64,000 nucleotides of DNA from Neobacillus endophyticus (GTDB lineage: Bacteria; Bacillota; Bacilli; Bacillales; Cytobacillaceae). Shown piece after piece: positions 16,628-25,945 of this stretch. The DNA is taken from assembly GCF_013248975.1 (NCBI RefSeq), contig NZ_JABRWH010000001.1, forward strand, positions 3,492,001 to 3,556,000, written 5' to 3'. The notes under the pieces are model-generated. The model searched no databases, was not told where the DNA came from, and saw only the letters and a list, made by a program, of their open reading frames with translations. Position numbers and translations under genes: made by a program. The first letter of the stretch is position 1. The number at the start of each line of letters is the position of its first letter.

Positions 16628-17659
16628 TTGGATTTCCAAGATTATAAAGGTGTTTGGGTATTTATTGAACAAAAGGATGGAGGGGTAGCTTCTGTATCCC
16701 TTGAATTATTGGGTGCCGGAAGAAAGTTGGCAGATAAACGGGGCGTGGAATTGGCGGGTATTTTAATCGGAGAAAATGTTAAGCATTTAACAAAGACCGT
16801 TTTTGAATATGGTGCCGATACAGTGTATGTCTATGACCAACCCATCTTTAAACATTACCGGACCGAAACTTTCATGAAGGCGCTGCTGGAGTGCACAGAT
16901 AAATATAAACCGGAAATTATCTTGTTTGGAGCTACCTCAACGGGTAAAGATCTGGCAAGTGCAGTGGCCACGGATATGCCAACAGGCTTAACGGCTGATA
17001 CGACGGAGCTGGATGTGGAAGAGGAAACGGGATTACTATTGGCGAGCAGGCCCGCTTTTGGCGGTAATATTATGGCAACCATTTTATGTAAAAAATACCG
17101 GCCGCAAATGGCGACAGTTCGCGCTAAAGTCATGAAGGCACTATCTCCGCAATCAGGAAGAACTGGAAAGTTGGTGGAAGAAACCATAGCCCTAAATGAA
17201 GAAGATATTCGGACAAAGGTCTTGGAAATTGTCAAGGACACAGTGAAGAAAGTAAGAATTGACGAAGCAGACATCGTGGTTGCCGGAGGAAAAGGATTAG
17301 GAAGCTACGAGGGATTTCAGTTAATTCACCAATTGGCGAATACTCTCGGTGGAGCGGTAGGTGCCAGCAGGGATGTAGTGGAAGCAGGCTGGATCGATCA
17401 TGCACATCAAGTGGGGCAAACAGGTGTGACGGTTACGCCGAAAATATATTTTGCGATCGGAATTTCCGGTGCAATTCAACATGTTGTCGGAATGAAAAAT
17501 TCCAGTTTAATCATTGCAATTAATAAGGACAAAGAAGCACCCATTTTTCAGACCTGTCACTATGGAATTGTTGGTGATGCTTTTGAAATTGTTCCAGTCC
17601 TAATCGAACAATTTGAAAGGGCTTTATCCAGGGAAAAGGTAAGCAGTACCAGCGAATAA
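16628..17659 (+). CDS. etfA: Electron transfer flavoprotein alpha subunit
   Basis: A 343-residue ETF alpha subunit starting at TTG 16628 immediately after the etfB stop, with GAAGGGGGAAATG as ribosome site. The C-terminal FAD domain is intact: VVAGGKGLGSYEGF, GASRDVVEAGWIDHAHQVGQ, GISGAIQHVVGM and IIAINKDKEAPIF. It pairs with EtfB to form the heterodimer that carries FAD. No ferredoxin-like N-terminal extension is present. A terminator lies about 130 bp downstream. Confidence 0.9.
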   Translation: MDFQDYKGVWVFIEQKDGGVASVSLELLGAGRKLADKRGVELAGILIGENVKHLTKTVFEYGADTVYVYDQPIFKHYRTETFMKALLECTDKYKPEIILFGATSTGKDLASAVATDMPTGLTADTTELDVEEETGLLLASRPAFGGNIMATILCKKYRPQMATVRAKVMKALSPQSGRTGKLVEETIALNEEDIRTKVLEIVKDTVKKVRIDEADIVVAGGKGLGSYEGFQLIHQLANTLGGAVGASRDVVEAGWIDHAHQVGQTGVTVTPKIYFAIGISGAIQHVVGMKNSSLIIAINKDKEAPIFQTCHYGIVGDAFEIVPVLIEQFERALSREKVSSTSE

Positions 17660-17787
17660 TAACCTCATAATGGCGAGGCGGCACTGGCTGGAATTTGGCC
17701 AACTAACTATTTTAATCAAAGAATTCTAGTTTCGAAAATATGCCTTTCCCTTTTGGAGCTTCAAATACAAAGATTAAAACAAGCATG

Positions 17788-17827
17788 AAGGCAGTGGATT
17801 TCACAATTGAAATTGCACTGCCTTTTT
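17788..17827 (+). terminator. Terminator of etfBA
   Basis: AAGGCAGTGGATTTC pairs with GAAATTGCACTGCCTT (one unpaired base) and is followed by TTTCTCGTTTT. Confidence 0.85.
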
Positions 17828-18068
17828 CTCGTTTTATATACAAATATATGTTTAAATATAATAGGAGAATACTAAAGTCAGAATTGGATTTTCTTAAGGA
17901 AAAAACTGCAGAAGCAAAATGAAAAATTTGCTAAGTCATTATTTTTTTCTTAAATGTTTTTGCCAAAACAACTAGTAATTTAATATAAAGTTTATTTATT
18001 ATTAATAATAATGTGTTAATATTTTGAAATATAAAGAACACGGAAACGATTTTACTGGGGGTAATAAA

Positions 18069-18605
18069 GTGAATAAGACTTTGAAAAAAAATAATATTTT
18101 TCAAAAAATCGGGAGAATGCTCAAATTTAATTTCATAAAACTCCTTCGTTCACCAGAAGGAGCAAATAAAGTAGCCTTAGGATTCGCTATTGGGTTCGGA
18201 CTAGAAATGTTGGTCATTTCAACCGCTGGCCTTATTTACGTTTTATTGATCCCTCTTGTTCGACTATCTAAAGCTTCCCTTCCTGTTTCCATTATCGGGA
18301 ATTTAATCGGAAAAGTTTCACTTCTTCCTGTTATCCTTTTACCGTTAGCATTAAAAATTGGAAAATTAATCTACCCAGGGAGAGTAAAAATAACGAATCA
18401 TCTAAGACACTTTTCTATCACTGACTTATTGCATGGTGATTTTCAGGGATTATGGAATCTCCTTTTTGGAGGCATTCATGTGTTAATTGGCATGGTGATT
18501 TTAGGAAGTTTACTTGGATTCATATCTTATTTTGTCATTAACTTCATCTATGAAAAAGAAAAAATCAGACGTTTAAAGAAAAGACAGGCAAAATTTGTTT
18601 GGTAA
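18069..18605 (+). CDS. DUF2062 membrane protein
   Basis: About 178 residues. The N-terminus FNFIKLLRSPEGANKVALGFAIG is the signature of DUF2062, followed by about three hydrophobic segments and a basic C-terminal tail. The GTG at 18069 has TGGGGG 7 nt upstream; the longer frame from TTG 18024 lacks a ribosome site. Function is not established; family members are small inner-membrane proteins often near glycosyltransferases or chaperones. Its own terminator follows. Confidence 0.78.
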   Translation: MNKTLKKNNIFQKIGRMLKFNFIKLLRSPEGANKVALGFAIGFGLEMLVISTAGLIYVLLIPLVRLSKASLPVSIIGNLIGKVSLLPVILLPLALKIGKLIYPGRVKITNHLRHFSITDLLHGDFQGLWNLLFGGIHVLIGMVILGSLLGFISYFVINFIYEKEKIRRLKKRQAKFVW

Positions 18606-18631
18606 TTAAAATGCAATAAAGAATAACTAAA

Positions 18632-18666
18632 AAGAAGTCTGCTGCAAATGAGCAGGCTTCTTTTCT
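18632..18666 (+). terminator. Terminator after DUF2062 gene
   Basis: AAGAAGTCTGCT pairs with AGCAGGCTTCTT (one mismatch) and is followed by TTCTTTATCTTTT. Confidence 0.8.
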
Positions 18667-18799
18667 TTATCTTTTCGCAAGCCGTCCAAAAAAGTAAATG
18701 ATACTTGGTGAGCTTCACACATAAAAAGTAATTTTTCTTTTGAAGCTAAGTATTCTTTCTAAAAATTTTTTATTTTTTTTATTGTTGAATCCGTTATCA

Positions 18800-18841
18800 T
18801 GTGATTTAAATCACACCGTCAGTTGAAAGGTTTTTTATAAT
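18800..18841 (+). promoter_or_regulatory. Fnr-type box and class II promoter of hmp
   Basis: TGTGATTTAAATCACA (18800-18815) is a perfect TGTGA-N6-TCACA palindrome, the Fnr/CRP-type site. TATAAT lies at 18836-18841 with no good -35 element. The box centre would be near -41 from a start near 18848, the usual place for an activator that replaces the -35 contact. Confidence 0.8.
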
Positions 18842-18892
18842 AAACACTATGCTTGTAGTAATAACTAATATCGTCAAAGGAGAGTGTTTATT

Positions 18893-20131
18893 ATGTTAGA
18901 TCAAAAAACGATCGATATTGTAAAATCAACGGTTCCGGTGTTGGAACAGAATGGGGAAAAAATTACGACCCGCTTTTATCAGTTAATGTTCGGAGCACAT
19001 CCTGAACTCCTCAATATTTTTAACCATGCAAACCAAAAACAAGGTCGTCAGCAAAGGGCACTGGCAAGCGCAGTATATGAAGCAGCCAAACACATTGATA
19101 ATCTTTCTGTTATTCTTCCTGTTGTCAATCAAATTGCCCAAAAACACCGCAGTCTTGGGATTAAACCCGAACATTATCCGATTGTTGGTAAATATCTGAT
19201 ATTGGCCATCAAGGATGTATTGGGAAATGCAGCCACAGACGACATAATTGATGCTTGGACAGAGGCTTATGGAGTCATTGCAGATGCCTTCATTGGGATT
19301 GAAGCAGAATTGTACAGTCAAGCAGCCAACCAAAAAGGAGGGTGGGATGGATTCCGTGAATTCATTGTTGATCGCAAAGTGATAGAAAGTGATGTTATTA
19401 CTTCTTTTTACATAAAACCTGTGGATCAAAAGGAAATTGCATCTTTCCAGCCAGGGCAATATATTAGTATTAAACTGGAAATTTCAGGAGAAACATTTAC
19501 TCATATTCGTCAATATAGTCTTTCTGATGCTCCTGGTAAAGACTACTATCGAATTAGTGTCAAACTCGAAGCTGGAACACTAAATCCAGACGGCAAGGTA
19601 TCAAATTACCTGCATGATCATATAAATGAAGGGGATATTGTCAAAGTAAGTGCCCCTGCAGGAGATTTTGTTCTTTCTTTTGATAAAAAAACACCGGTTG
19701 TCCTATTAAGCGGAGGCGTTGGTCTTACTCCAATGATGAGTATGTTAAAAACGGTTATTGAGCAGCAACCTGAACGCGATGTTACATTTATTCACGCTGC
19801 CAATAACGGCCTCGTTCATGCCTTTAGGGATGAAGTAGATTCGATTGAGAAAAATGAAAACCTAAAATCCTTTGTTTTTTATGCTTCACCAACTGAGGAT
19901 GATCGACAAAATAATCGTTTTGACGTCGAAGGGTTTGTAACTAAAAATTGGCTCAAAGAGAATGTGTCCATTAATGATTCAGACTTTTATTTCTGTGGCC
20001 CGACCCCATTCATGAAGGCAATCTACCTTTCATTAAAAGAATTGGGTGTAGAAGATGATCGAATCCATTTTGAATTCTTCGGACCAAAAGGCAGCCTGGA
20101 AGAAGATCAGACGTTAGTGGAAACTGTTTAA
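18893..20131 (+). CDS. hmp: Flavohaemoglobin (nitric oxide dioxygenase)
   Basis: About 413 residues: globin domain (1-140) with distal and proximal haem regions (FYQLMFGAHPELLNIFN; proximal His in IAQKHRSLGI), FAD domain with QYSLSDAPG (about 206), and NAD domain with LLSGGVGLTPMMSML and YFCGPTPFM. It turns NO and O2 into nitrate with NAD(P)H. ATG 18893 was chosen because AAAGGAG is 10 nt upstream. It is monocistronic between an Fnr box and a terminator, which fits oxygen- and nitrosative-stress control by Fnr/ResD. Confidence 0.93.
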   Translation: MLDQKTIDIVKSTVPVLEQNGEKITTRFYQLMFGAHPELLNIFNHANQKQGRQQRALASAVYEAAKHIDNLSVILPVVNQIAQKHRSLGIKPEHYPIVGKYLILAIKDVLGNAATDDIIDAWTEAYGVIADAFIGIEAELYSQAANQKGGWDGFREFIVDRKVIESDVITSFYIKPVDQKEIASFQPGQYISIKLEISGETFTHIRQYSLSDAPGKDYYRISVKLEAGTLNPDGKVSNYLHDHINEGDIVKVSAPAGDFVLSFDKKTPVVLLSGGVGLTPMMSMLKTVIEQQPERDVTFIHAANNGLVHAFRDEVDSIEKNENLKSFVFYASPTEDDRQNNRFDVEGFVTKNWLKENVSINDSDFYFCGPTPFMKAIYLSLKELGVEDDRIHFEFFGPKGSLEEDQTLVETV

Positions 20132-20138
20132 CCATAAG

Positions 20139-20163
20139 AAACCGGGTGGTAAACCCGGTTTTT
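20139..20163 (+). terminator. Terminator of hmp
   Basis: AACCGGGT...ACCCGGTT stem with a short loop, then TTTTC. Confidence 0.8.
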
Positions 20164-20170
20164 CAATGAC

Positions 20171-20308
20171 CGATAGGAAAGTATAACTTTCCTATCATGC
20201 ATAAGTACACTAAGAAATGCTTCGTGAGCATTAGCCTCACAGTCGAAAAGCTGTGCTTTTCTTTTGTCTTCGCCCTAACAGGCTCGCAAGTTGGCGAGTT
20301 TTCTTTAT
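20171..20308 (+). repeat. Dispersed repeat family B, copy 1
   Basis: Starts with the small hairpin GGAAAGTATAACTTTCC, passes GCATAAGTACACTAAGAAATGC, CCTCACAGTCGAAAAGCTGTG and TCTTCGCCCTAACAG, and ends GTTGGCGAGTTTTCTTTAT. The same ordered blocks occur at 49593, 55053 and 60597, all on the plus strand. Confidence 0.8.
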
Positions 20309-20390
20309 AATGCTAAGTCTGCTTTAATGACAAAGATAACCTTTAATTGTGAAAAATGTTAAGGCATAAGCGGATAAAAAATTTTTCATT

Positions 20391-21479
20391 ATGGTGATAA
20401 TCGTGTTATATTTTTTGATCCTCCTAGTACTCTTTGCCTGCGGCGTATATTTAATTTTTTCAAAAAAAATATATATTCATACTTCTACGATGGCAATTGT
20501 GATGGCTTTAGGGATTATGACTCAAGGTGTCCTATTAAACTTTTTCGGATTCCGTCGTTTCTTTGGAATAGTTGGAGAGTTTCTTAGTATTATGATCTTA
20601 GCTCTATGGGGGTTATTTTCCTTTTCTTTTTTATTGTCATATTTCAATAAAAAATTTAAAACTATCCATTATGAACATCCGATAAACCGTTTTGGGATTG
20701 GGACTTGGGTTGCTGGGACATCCATTTGCGGGATCCTTATTTATAAACAATTTATGGAATGGGCTTTTATTTCCCAAATCCTTTTATCTGTAAATATTTT
20801 ATTATGGGTGATTTATATAGGAGGAAGTGTGCGGGCGTTTTACGAGCTAAATCAAAACCTCCTCTCAAAAAACGTTCATGGAATTCTTTTGTTAACAACA
20901 GTTAGTACACAATCCATTGTTTTATTACTAAGTACAGTTGATCAAAATGTCCCTTCAGCAGTGGACATTGTTCTAATTGCAGTTGGAATCTGTTTTTATC
21001 TTATTAGCACTTTTTTTATTATTAAGAGATATGTTACAACTGAATCTTGGACGATTAATACAGATTGGAATAATACGAATTGTATTTTGCACGGTGCCTT
21101 GTCCATAACTGGATTAGCGTGTGTAGTTTCCCATGTATTAAGCAAACAAGGAGTTGTTCTTATTTGGATTATGGCAGCGATTGTCTTTCTGATTATTGAA
21201 TCAATTGAATTATATCGGCTATTTAATCGATTAAAACAATATGGAATGAAAAAGGGAATTTTGATTTACGATGTTAGCCAGTGGAGCCGAATTTTTACAT
21301 TTGGTATGTTTTATACCATAACCTTTCAAAGTGACCCCAAGCCATTTTTTCTAACTTTGACCCGGAAAGTGATTATTACCATTGGGATTTGGCCAATCAT
21401 CATCCTTGGTATATTTGAACTTTTTCTATGCGTAAAACAGTATAGTAAAACTTATAAAAAACTCCCATTAAACATGTGA
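20391..21479 (+). CDS. Polytopic membrane protein, possibly TDT/SLAC1-like
   Basis: A 362-residue protein with about ten hydrophobic segments and short loops. Stretches such as HPINRFGIGTWVAGTSI and NTNCILHGALSITGLA are reminiscent of the tellurite-resistance/dicarboxylate transporter (TehA/SLAC1-like) superfamily, but this is recall, not a search result. The ATG at 20391 has no strong ribosome site (GGATAAAAAATTTTTC), so a GTG a few codons later could also be used. It is monocistronic and preceded by a family B repeat. Confidence 0.6.
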   Translation: MVIIVLYFLILLVLFACGVYLIFSKKIYIHTSTMAIVMALGIMTQGVLLNFFGFRRFFGIVGEFLSIMILALWGLFSFSFLLSYFNKKFKTIHYEHPINRFGIGTWVAGTSICGILIYKQFMEWAFISQILLSVNILLWVIYIGGSVRAFYELNQNLLSKNVHGILLLTTVSTQSIVLLLSTVDQNVPSAVDIVLIAVGICFYLISTFFIIKRYVTTESWTINTDWNNTNCILHGALSITGLACVVSHVLSKQGVVLIWIMAAIVFLIIESIELYRLFNRLKQYGMKKGILIYDVSQWSRIFTFGMFYTITFQSDPKPFFLTLTRKVIITIGIWPIIILGIFELFLCVKQYSKTYKKLPLNM

Positions 21480-21758
21480 ACATAGGGGCAGATCTTGTAT
21501 CACCTATATCCTCCAATACATTTCGGTTCCTAATGGGCACCTTTTAATCAAAATCTCAATTTCGAAAAGGTAAAAAGTCTAACCAGGTTATAGTTGCGGC
21601 GGAAGCTCCTTAGCAAATTGTGCGATGCTAGATTAATTGAAAATTAAACTTGTTGGCACTTGCTAAAAGAACCCGCGGAGTTTTACCATAGTTGAGAAAG
21701 GATAATAGGCAATGAGCTACATAATTCAAGTATACGTTATATTTAAGGAGTGATGATC

Positions 21759-22949
21759 ATGGCACGTGTATTATTTATTAATGTTGGTTCAGAGGGACAC
21801 ATCAATCCTACTATTGGAGTGGTGCAAGAACTTATTTCACGTGGAGAAGAGGTTGTATACTTTACAATAGAAGCATTTCGGGAGCGTATGGAGAAGACAG
21901 GAGCTAGCGTACGAACAATAGACGGTGATAAATTTATAAAAGCCTTTATCTCTGGTGGAAGAAATTATTTATTTGAAAGAATCAACGGTCTTTTGCGTAC
22001 AGCAGATGTCGTTATACCTGATGTTCTGAAGCAAATTGAAGGAGAACATTTTGATTATATCATTCACGATTCGATGTTTGGTTGTGGATATTTACTTGCA
22101 CAAATCCTTAAACTTCCGGCCATTAATTCTTGTACTTCTTTTGCGCAGACAAAAGCCTCATTTGAAAATATGTTAGAACGACTTTCTAAAAACATCCCAA
22201 CAGAAATATACGATGAATTTCAGAAACTGACGGCAATGATAAAGGAAAAATATGATGTGGAGATCGCATCTCCTTACGAAGTATTTTGTAATCCTGCACC
22301 AATGACAATCGTTTATACAACTAGGGAGTTTCAACCTTTTGGAGAAACTTTTGATCAAAGTTACAAATTTGTCGGTCCATCCATCTCTTCACGTTTAACA
22401 CAAGAAGAATTCGACCTTACTGCAATCAAGGGCAGAAGCCCAATTTACATTTCACTAGGTACTGTATTTAATCGGGCAATGGACTTTTATAAGCTTTGTT
22501 TTGAAGCATTTGGCAATAGCGATCATACCGTTGTCATGACGATCGGGAAACAAAATCAAATAGCAGATTTGGGGGAGATTCCTCAAAACTTTATTGTAAA
22601 AAATTATGTTCCACAAACCGAATTACTAAAATACACGAAATTATTTATCACACATGGCGGAATGAATAGTACTAATGAGGGCCTCTATAACGGGGTTCCG
22701 TTAATTGTCATTCCGCAAAGTGCAGATCAGCCGATGATTGCTCAACGAGTTTCCCATATTGGAGCAGGAATTCAATTAAATATGCAAAGCCTGACAGCTG
22801 AACAACTCCGTGAAACTGCAGAACAAATACTGAACAATCAGTCTTTCCTAAAAGCAGTTGGCGATATTAGCCAATCCTTTCAACAATCTGGGGGGTATCA
22901 GCAAGCTGTTGAAGAGATTTTCGAATTTAAAAGTAAAAATGATATTTAA
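21759..22949 (+). CDS. MGT-family glycosyltransferase (GT1, macrolide glycosyltransferase-like)
   Basis: About 396 residues with the two Rossmann domains of GT-B enzymes. N-terminus ARVLFINVGSEGHINPTIGVVQEL binds the acceptor side; the donor side has GRSPIYISLGTVFN, NYVPQTELLKYTKLFITHGGMNSTNE and GVPLIVIPQSADQPMIAQRV, the UDP-sugar signature. It resembles Bacillus YjiC/YojK enzymes that glucosylate small hydrophobic compounds such as macrolides or flavonoids. The ATG at 21759 is 8 nt after AAGGAG; the ATG at 21753 is too close. Monocistronic. Confidence 0.87.
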   Translation: MARVLFINVGSEGHINPTIGVVQELISRGEEVVYFTIEAFRERMEKTGASVRTIDGDKFIKAFISGGRNYLFERINGLLRTADVVIPDVLKQIEGEHFDYIIHDSMFGCGYLLAQILKLPAINSCTSFAQTKASFENMLERLSKNIPTEIYDEFQKLTAMIKEKYDVEIASPYEVFCNPAPMTIVYTTREFQPFGETFDQSYKFVGPSISSRLTQEEFDLTAIKGRSPIYISLGTVFNRAMDFYKLCFEAFGNSDHTVVMTIGKQNQIADLGEIPQNFIVKNYVPQTELLKYTKLFITHGGMNSTNEGLYNGVPLIVIPQSADQPMIAQRVSHIGAGIQLNMQSLTAEQLRETAEQILNNQSFLKAVGDISQSFQQSGGYQQAVEEIFEFKSKNDI

Positions 22950-23029
22950 ATTTTCAAGCTGACATTAGCAGTGGTGGTTACGACAGCTCCTATTATGAAT
23001 TTTGTACGAAAAAAACGGACTGTGGTCTG

Positions 23030-23113
23030 ATCTGTGAATCCAAAAAGTTAGACACGAATTTTAGGCAGTTCCCTGGGCATGAGTACGGTATTGAAGACTC
23101 ATGCCTTTTCATT
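23030..23113. repeat. Relic of an IS3-type element end (uncertain)
   Basis: TGAATCCAAAAAGTTAGACACG resembles the terminal sequence of Bacillus IS3-family elements, and the hairpin GGCATGAG...CTCATGCC with TTTT follows. No transposase remains. Confidence 0.35.
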
Positions 23114-23153
23114 TGACCATAGGGTAACACAGACTTTTAAGATATCGATCAGT

Positions 23154-23681
23154 TTATATCTCCAACGAATAAAAACAGTCAGTCACCAGTTTGCCACCGA
23201 TTTGAGTACTATCAGGCACCATTTTATCTAAACTCATTCCAGCCTTCTCTAAAACACGGCGTGATCCGATATGCTCTTCAGAACAAACAGCAATAAATTT
23301 TTTGAATCCTATATTATCTACGGAAAAATCAATGATGCTTTTAAGTGCTTCGGTAGCATACCCCTGGCCATTGTATTCTTCAAGTATGATAAAACCAACT
23401 TCCGCAGTAAGTTTCTCAAGGTTGCGGGTGCAAATGCTAATTAACCCAACATTATTATCACCTAAGGAATTTTCATGGATGATCCATGTTAGCCAATGGG
23501 GGGAATCGATGCTCCACGGAGCGAGCTCGTTTTCAAAGTTACGGCGGATTTCTTCCTCACTCATCACATCCCGGATGTGTTTCATAAGGTTCGGGTTGGA
23601 ATAGATCGAGTGGATTAGTTCCCAATCGTGTAATGCCAGTCTTGTAAAAGTAAGGCGCGCGCTAAAGATTTGTTTGTCCAT
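23154..23681 (-). CDS. GNAT acetyltransferase, RimJ/RimL type
   Basis: A 175-residue GNAT-fold enzyme. The acetyl-CoA region is EVGFIILEEYNGQGYATEALKSIIDF (GQGYATEA), and the N-terminus SARLTFTRLALHDWELIHSIYSNPNLMKHI is usual for the RimJ/RimL/YdaF group, which acetylates N-terminal amines or small molecules. AAAGGAGGATTAT precedes the ATG. Substrate unknown. Monocistronic. Confidence 0.85.
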   Translation of the reverse strand: MDKQIFSARLTFTRLALHDWELIHSIYSNPNLMKHIRDVMSEEEIRRNFENELAPWSIDSPHWLTWIIHENSLGDNNVGLISICTRNLEKLTAEVGFIILEEYNGQGYATEALKSIIDFSVDNIGFKKFIAVCSEEHIGSRRVLEKAGMSLDKMVPDSTQIGGKLVTDCFYSLEI

Positions 23682-23848
23682 ATAATCCTCCTTTGGGGAT
23701 AGTAGCGTTTTCGATAGGATGGATCCTGCGGATTGACTGTAAAGTGGTTACTAGATGGACCTTGCTAAGAAAATTATATCTGTTATCCTCCCAAATTTAT
23801 ACTGAATTTTATATTCTAACGAACACTAGAATTGATCAACGATAGAGT

Positions 23849-24110
23849 GGATGAAGGCCATTTTGTTGGCTCCGAAAGCGTGGGGTGTCCTTCAAAGGTT
23901 GGATGAAGGACATTACATTGACTCCGCAAGCGAGAGTTGTCTTCCATAGGTTGAATGAAGAGCATTTCGTTGATTCTGAAAGCGAGAGTTGACCTTCATA
24001 GGTTGAATGAAGGTCAATTTGTTTACTTCGAAAGCGAGGGCTGTTGTGCATAAGGTGAATGAAGAACATTACATTGGGTCTGAAAGCGAGAGTTGTCCTC
24101 CATAAAGTGG
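23849..24110. repeat. Tandem array, five 52-bp units (array 1)
   Basis: Five exact-length units start at 23849, 23901, 23953, 24005 and 24057; two bases of a sixth follow. The consensus runs GAATGAAGGACATTACATTG, ACTCYGAAAGCGAGAGTTGT, CCTTCATAGGTT. GAAGGACA and TGTCCTTC arms make a hairpin inside each unit, and the same arms also pair across unit borders (TGTCCTTCA-9 nt-TGAAGGACA). Units differ by up to about a dozen substitutions but no indels. The 99-residue minus-strand frame over the array is not a gene. Confidence 0.9.
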
Positions 24111-24308
24111 ACGTACCCGACCGAATCCCGCTCATTTGGATCCGTGAAAACAGCCTTAATTTTTGAATAGGGTATTAATTTTACCCCTTATTGAGTGTTA
24201 GATAAGTGAAAAATCATTTTGTTTTCTTGGAGGATTTTTTCAAACGTAAAAGCTTAAACATTTATATGTAAAAAAATATTAGATCCATTCGAAGTAAGTG
24301 GACTATAA

Positions 24309-25334
24309 CTAAAGATCTGCAACTTGGTGCAAGGTTAATTGTTCTTTGAAAAGGTTTAGTGGTTGAAAGCCATTAATTTTTAAAATGGGTTGGTTTGGAT
24401 GTTGAGGATGAACATCATAAATCTCACCGTGTGCACCATTTCTAAGTTTAATCTTTGACCCTTTTAATTGATTCATTAAAGAATATGTAAATGGACGCAC
24501 AATGGACATATCAAGACGTTTTGCCTGTGCATCCTTAATTAATTCTTCTATGGCATAATAGACAGACTTTTGTTCTTTATAGACTCGAATTGAACAAATA
24601 GCATCAAATGAATCTGCTACGGAAAGGATCTTTACAAAGAAAGGAATACTGTCACCTTTAATACTGCCAGGGTATCCTGTGCCATCTTCTCTCTCGTGAT
24701 GTTTAAGAACCCCTTCTAAAATCAATGGATCTAACGATGTCGAAGACAATAAATCATATCCTAGACGAGGATGTTGTTTAATTAAATTGAATTCTTCATC
24801 TGTTAACCGAGTTGGTTTGTTGAGAATGGCTGGATCAATTTTAAATTTTCCCACATCATGAAATAATCCCAACCTCCCCAACATATGTTGATGTTCTTCT
24901 GGTAAACTCAGTAAATTACCAATTTTACTTGCAATCAAACCCACATTGATCGAATGCTTGAACAAATATTCGTCCTTTGAAAATTTCTCCATTATATCTA
25001 AGATTTCAACATCTTTTTCGACATATTCTTGATGGAGAATATCAAATTCACTCATTATCCCAAGAATTTCATTGTCTTCAAGATGTGTCTTTTTTCCTAT
25101 CGTTTCTTGTAAACCTTTTATAGAAGTATATACATTCTTGTAGACCACTTCATTTAAAGGCCAAGGTTTTTCTTCTGAATTTTCATTTGAGCTCAAACCC
25201 CATTTAATTTGAGTCTTATGACTATTTAACCAGTCGATATGATTCTCTGTTAAAAGTGTCCCGCGCTTTAGTAGTAATACTCCAGAAACGGTATAAATAT
25301 CTTCTTTAAGTCTCGTACCTTTCATCAGACTCAT
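24309..25334 (-). CDS. HD-GYP domain protein (c-di-GMP phosphodiesterase-like)
   Basis: A 341-residue protein. The N-terminal 100 residues carry a small domain (VSGVLLLKRGTLLTENHIDWL) found ahead of Bacillus HD-GYP domains. The HD-GYP core has FKHSINVGLIAS, GLFHDVGKFKID (HD at 159-160), IKQHPRLGYDLL and HHEREDGTGYPG (212-223). All metal ligands and the GYP triad are present, so it should hydrolyse c-di-GMP. AAGGAG lies 10 nt before the ATG. Together with the GGDEF gene at 4731 it is one of the c-di-GMP enzymes in the window. Confidence 0.87.
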   Translation of the reverse strand: MSLMKGTRLKEDIYTVSGVLLLKRGTLLTENHIDWLNSHKTQIKWGLSSNENSEEKPWPLNEVVYKNVYTSIKGLQETIGKKTHLEDNEILGIMSEFDILHQEYVEKDVEILDIMEKFSKDEYLFKHSINVGLIASKIGNLLSLPEEHQHMLGRLGLFHDVGKFKIDPAILNKPTRLTDEEFNLIKQHPRLGYDLLSSTSLDPLILEGVLKHHEREDGTGYPGSIKGDSIPFFVKILSVADSFDAICSIRVYKEQKSVYYAIEELIKDAQAKRLDMSIVRPFTYSLMNQLKGSKIKLRNGAHGEIYDVHPQHPNQPILKINGFQPLNLFKEQLTLHQVADL

Positions 25335-25945
25335 GTTCCAATACTCCTTGCTAATTTAATTACCTTATTTAAGTTTTAAGGTTTATTCGAATGATTGGCA
25401 CCTCAAAACTAATAAGGACTATATTACTATATGGATTTTGTATGTTAAACAGTTTTATTTCTTGTTATTTCGACATAAACCTACAAGAAACCGTATGTAA
25501 ACGTTAGTTGATAAAATATTTGTCGAAAACGTTCGTATTTGAGCACGAAAACCTGTTTTGATCTTATAGGTCTACATATGTCAATGTTTTTTTGTAAATC
25601 AACGGAGTGAAAGTTAACTATTTTTAATTTATGTTCATTATAAAGAACCGATGATGTCTAAAAAAGGCGAAGAAAAATTGCAGGTAAGGATTAATATTTA
25701 ATTTTTCTTATAAATAGGCCCATTATGCTAGTTTCGCCTGATGTTTTAAATGGATAAGTTGAGTTATCCCTATTTTTTTACAGAAATAACTATAAATAAT
25801 CTTTTATACGTGCTTGTGAAAAAAGTTAAATAAAGAATGAAAATATATGACAATCTTTTTTTGCTGTTATTATAAAAACGCTATTCCGGAGATAATAGGA
25901 ATAATAGTAAAAAGACATACAGGTATCAAAATAGGGGGGGAGAGT
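25335..25945. other. Intergenic region between divergent HD-GYP and membrane operon
   Basis: About 610 AT-rich bases with no convincing gene. The frame starting at 25847 is only the unused upstream part of the next gene. No riboswitch or strong promoter was recognised. Confidence 0.5.

Noticed and set aside
16276..16672. 80-100 residue minus-strand frames opposite etfB
   Set aside because: Antisense shadows of a clear coding region.
20171..20308. Family B as a known metabolite riboswitch
   Set aside because: None of the motifs I know (TPP, SAM, lysine, glycine, purine, FMN, ydaO, T-box) is present, and copies sit before unrelated genes or no gene.
25847..25945. Upstream extension of the first CBO0543-like gene
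   Set aside because: GGGGGGAGAGT directly before ATG 25946 marks the true start; the extension has no ribosome site.
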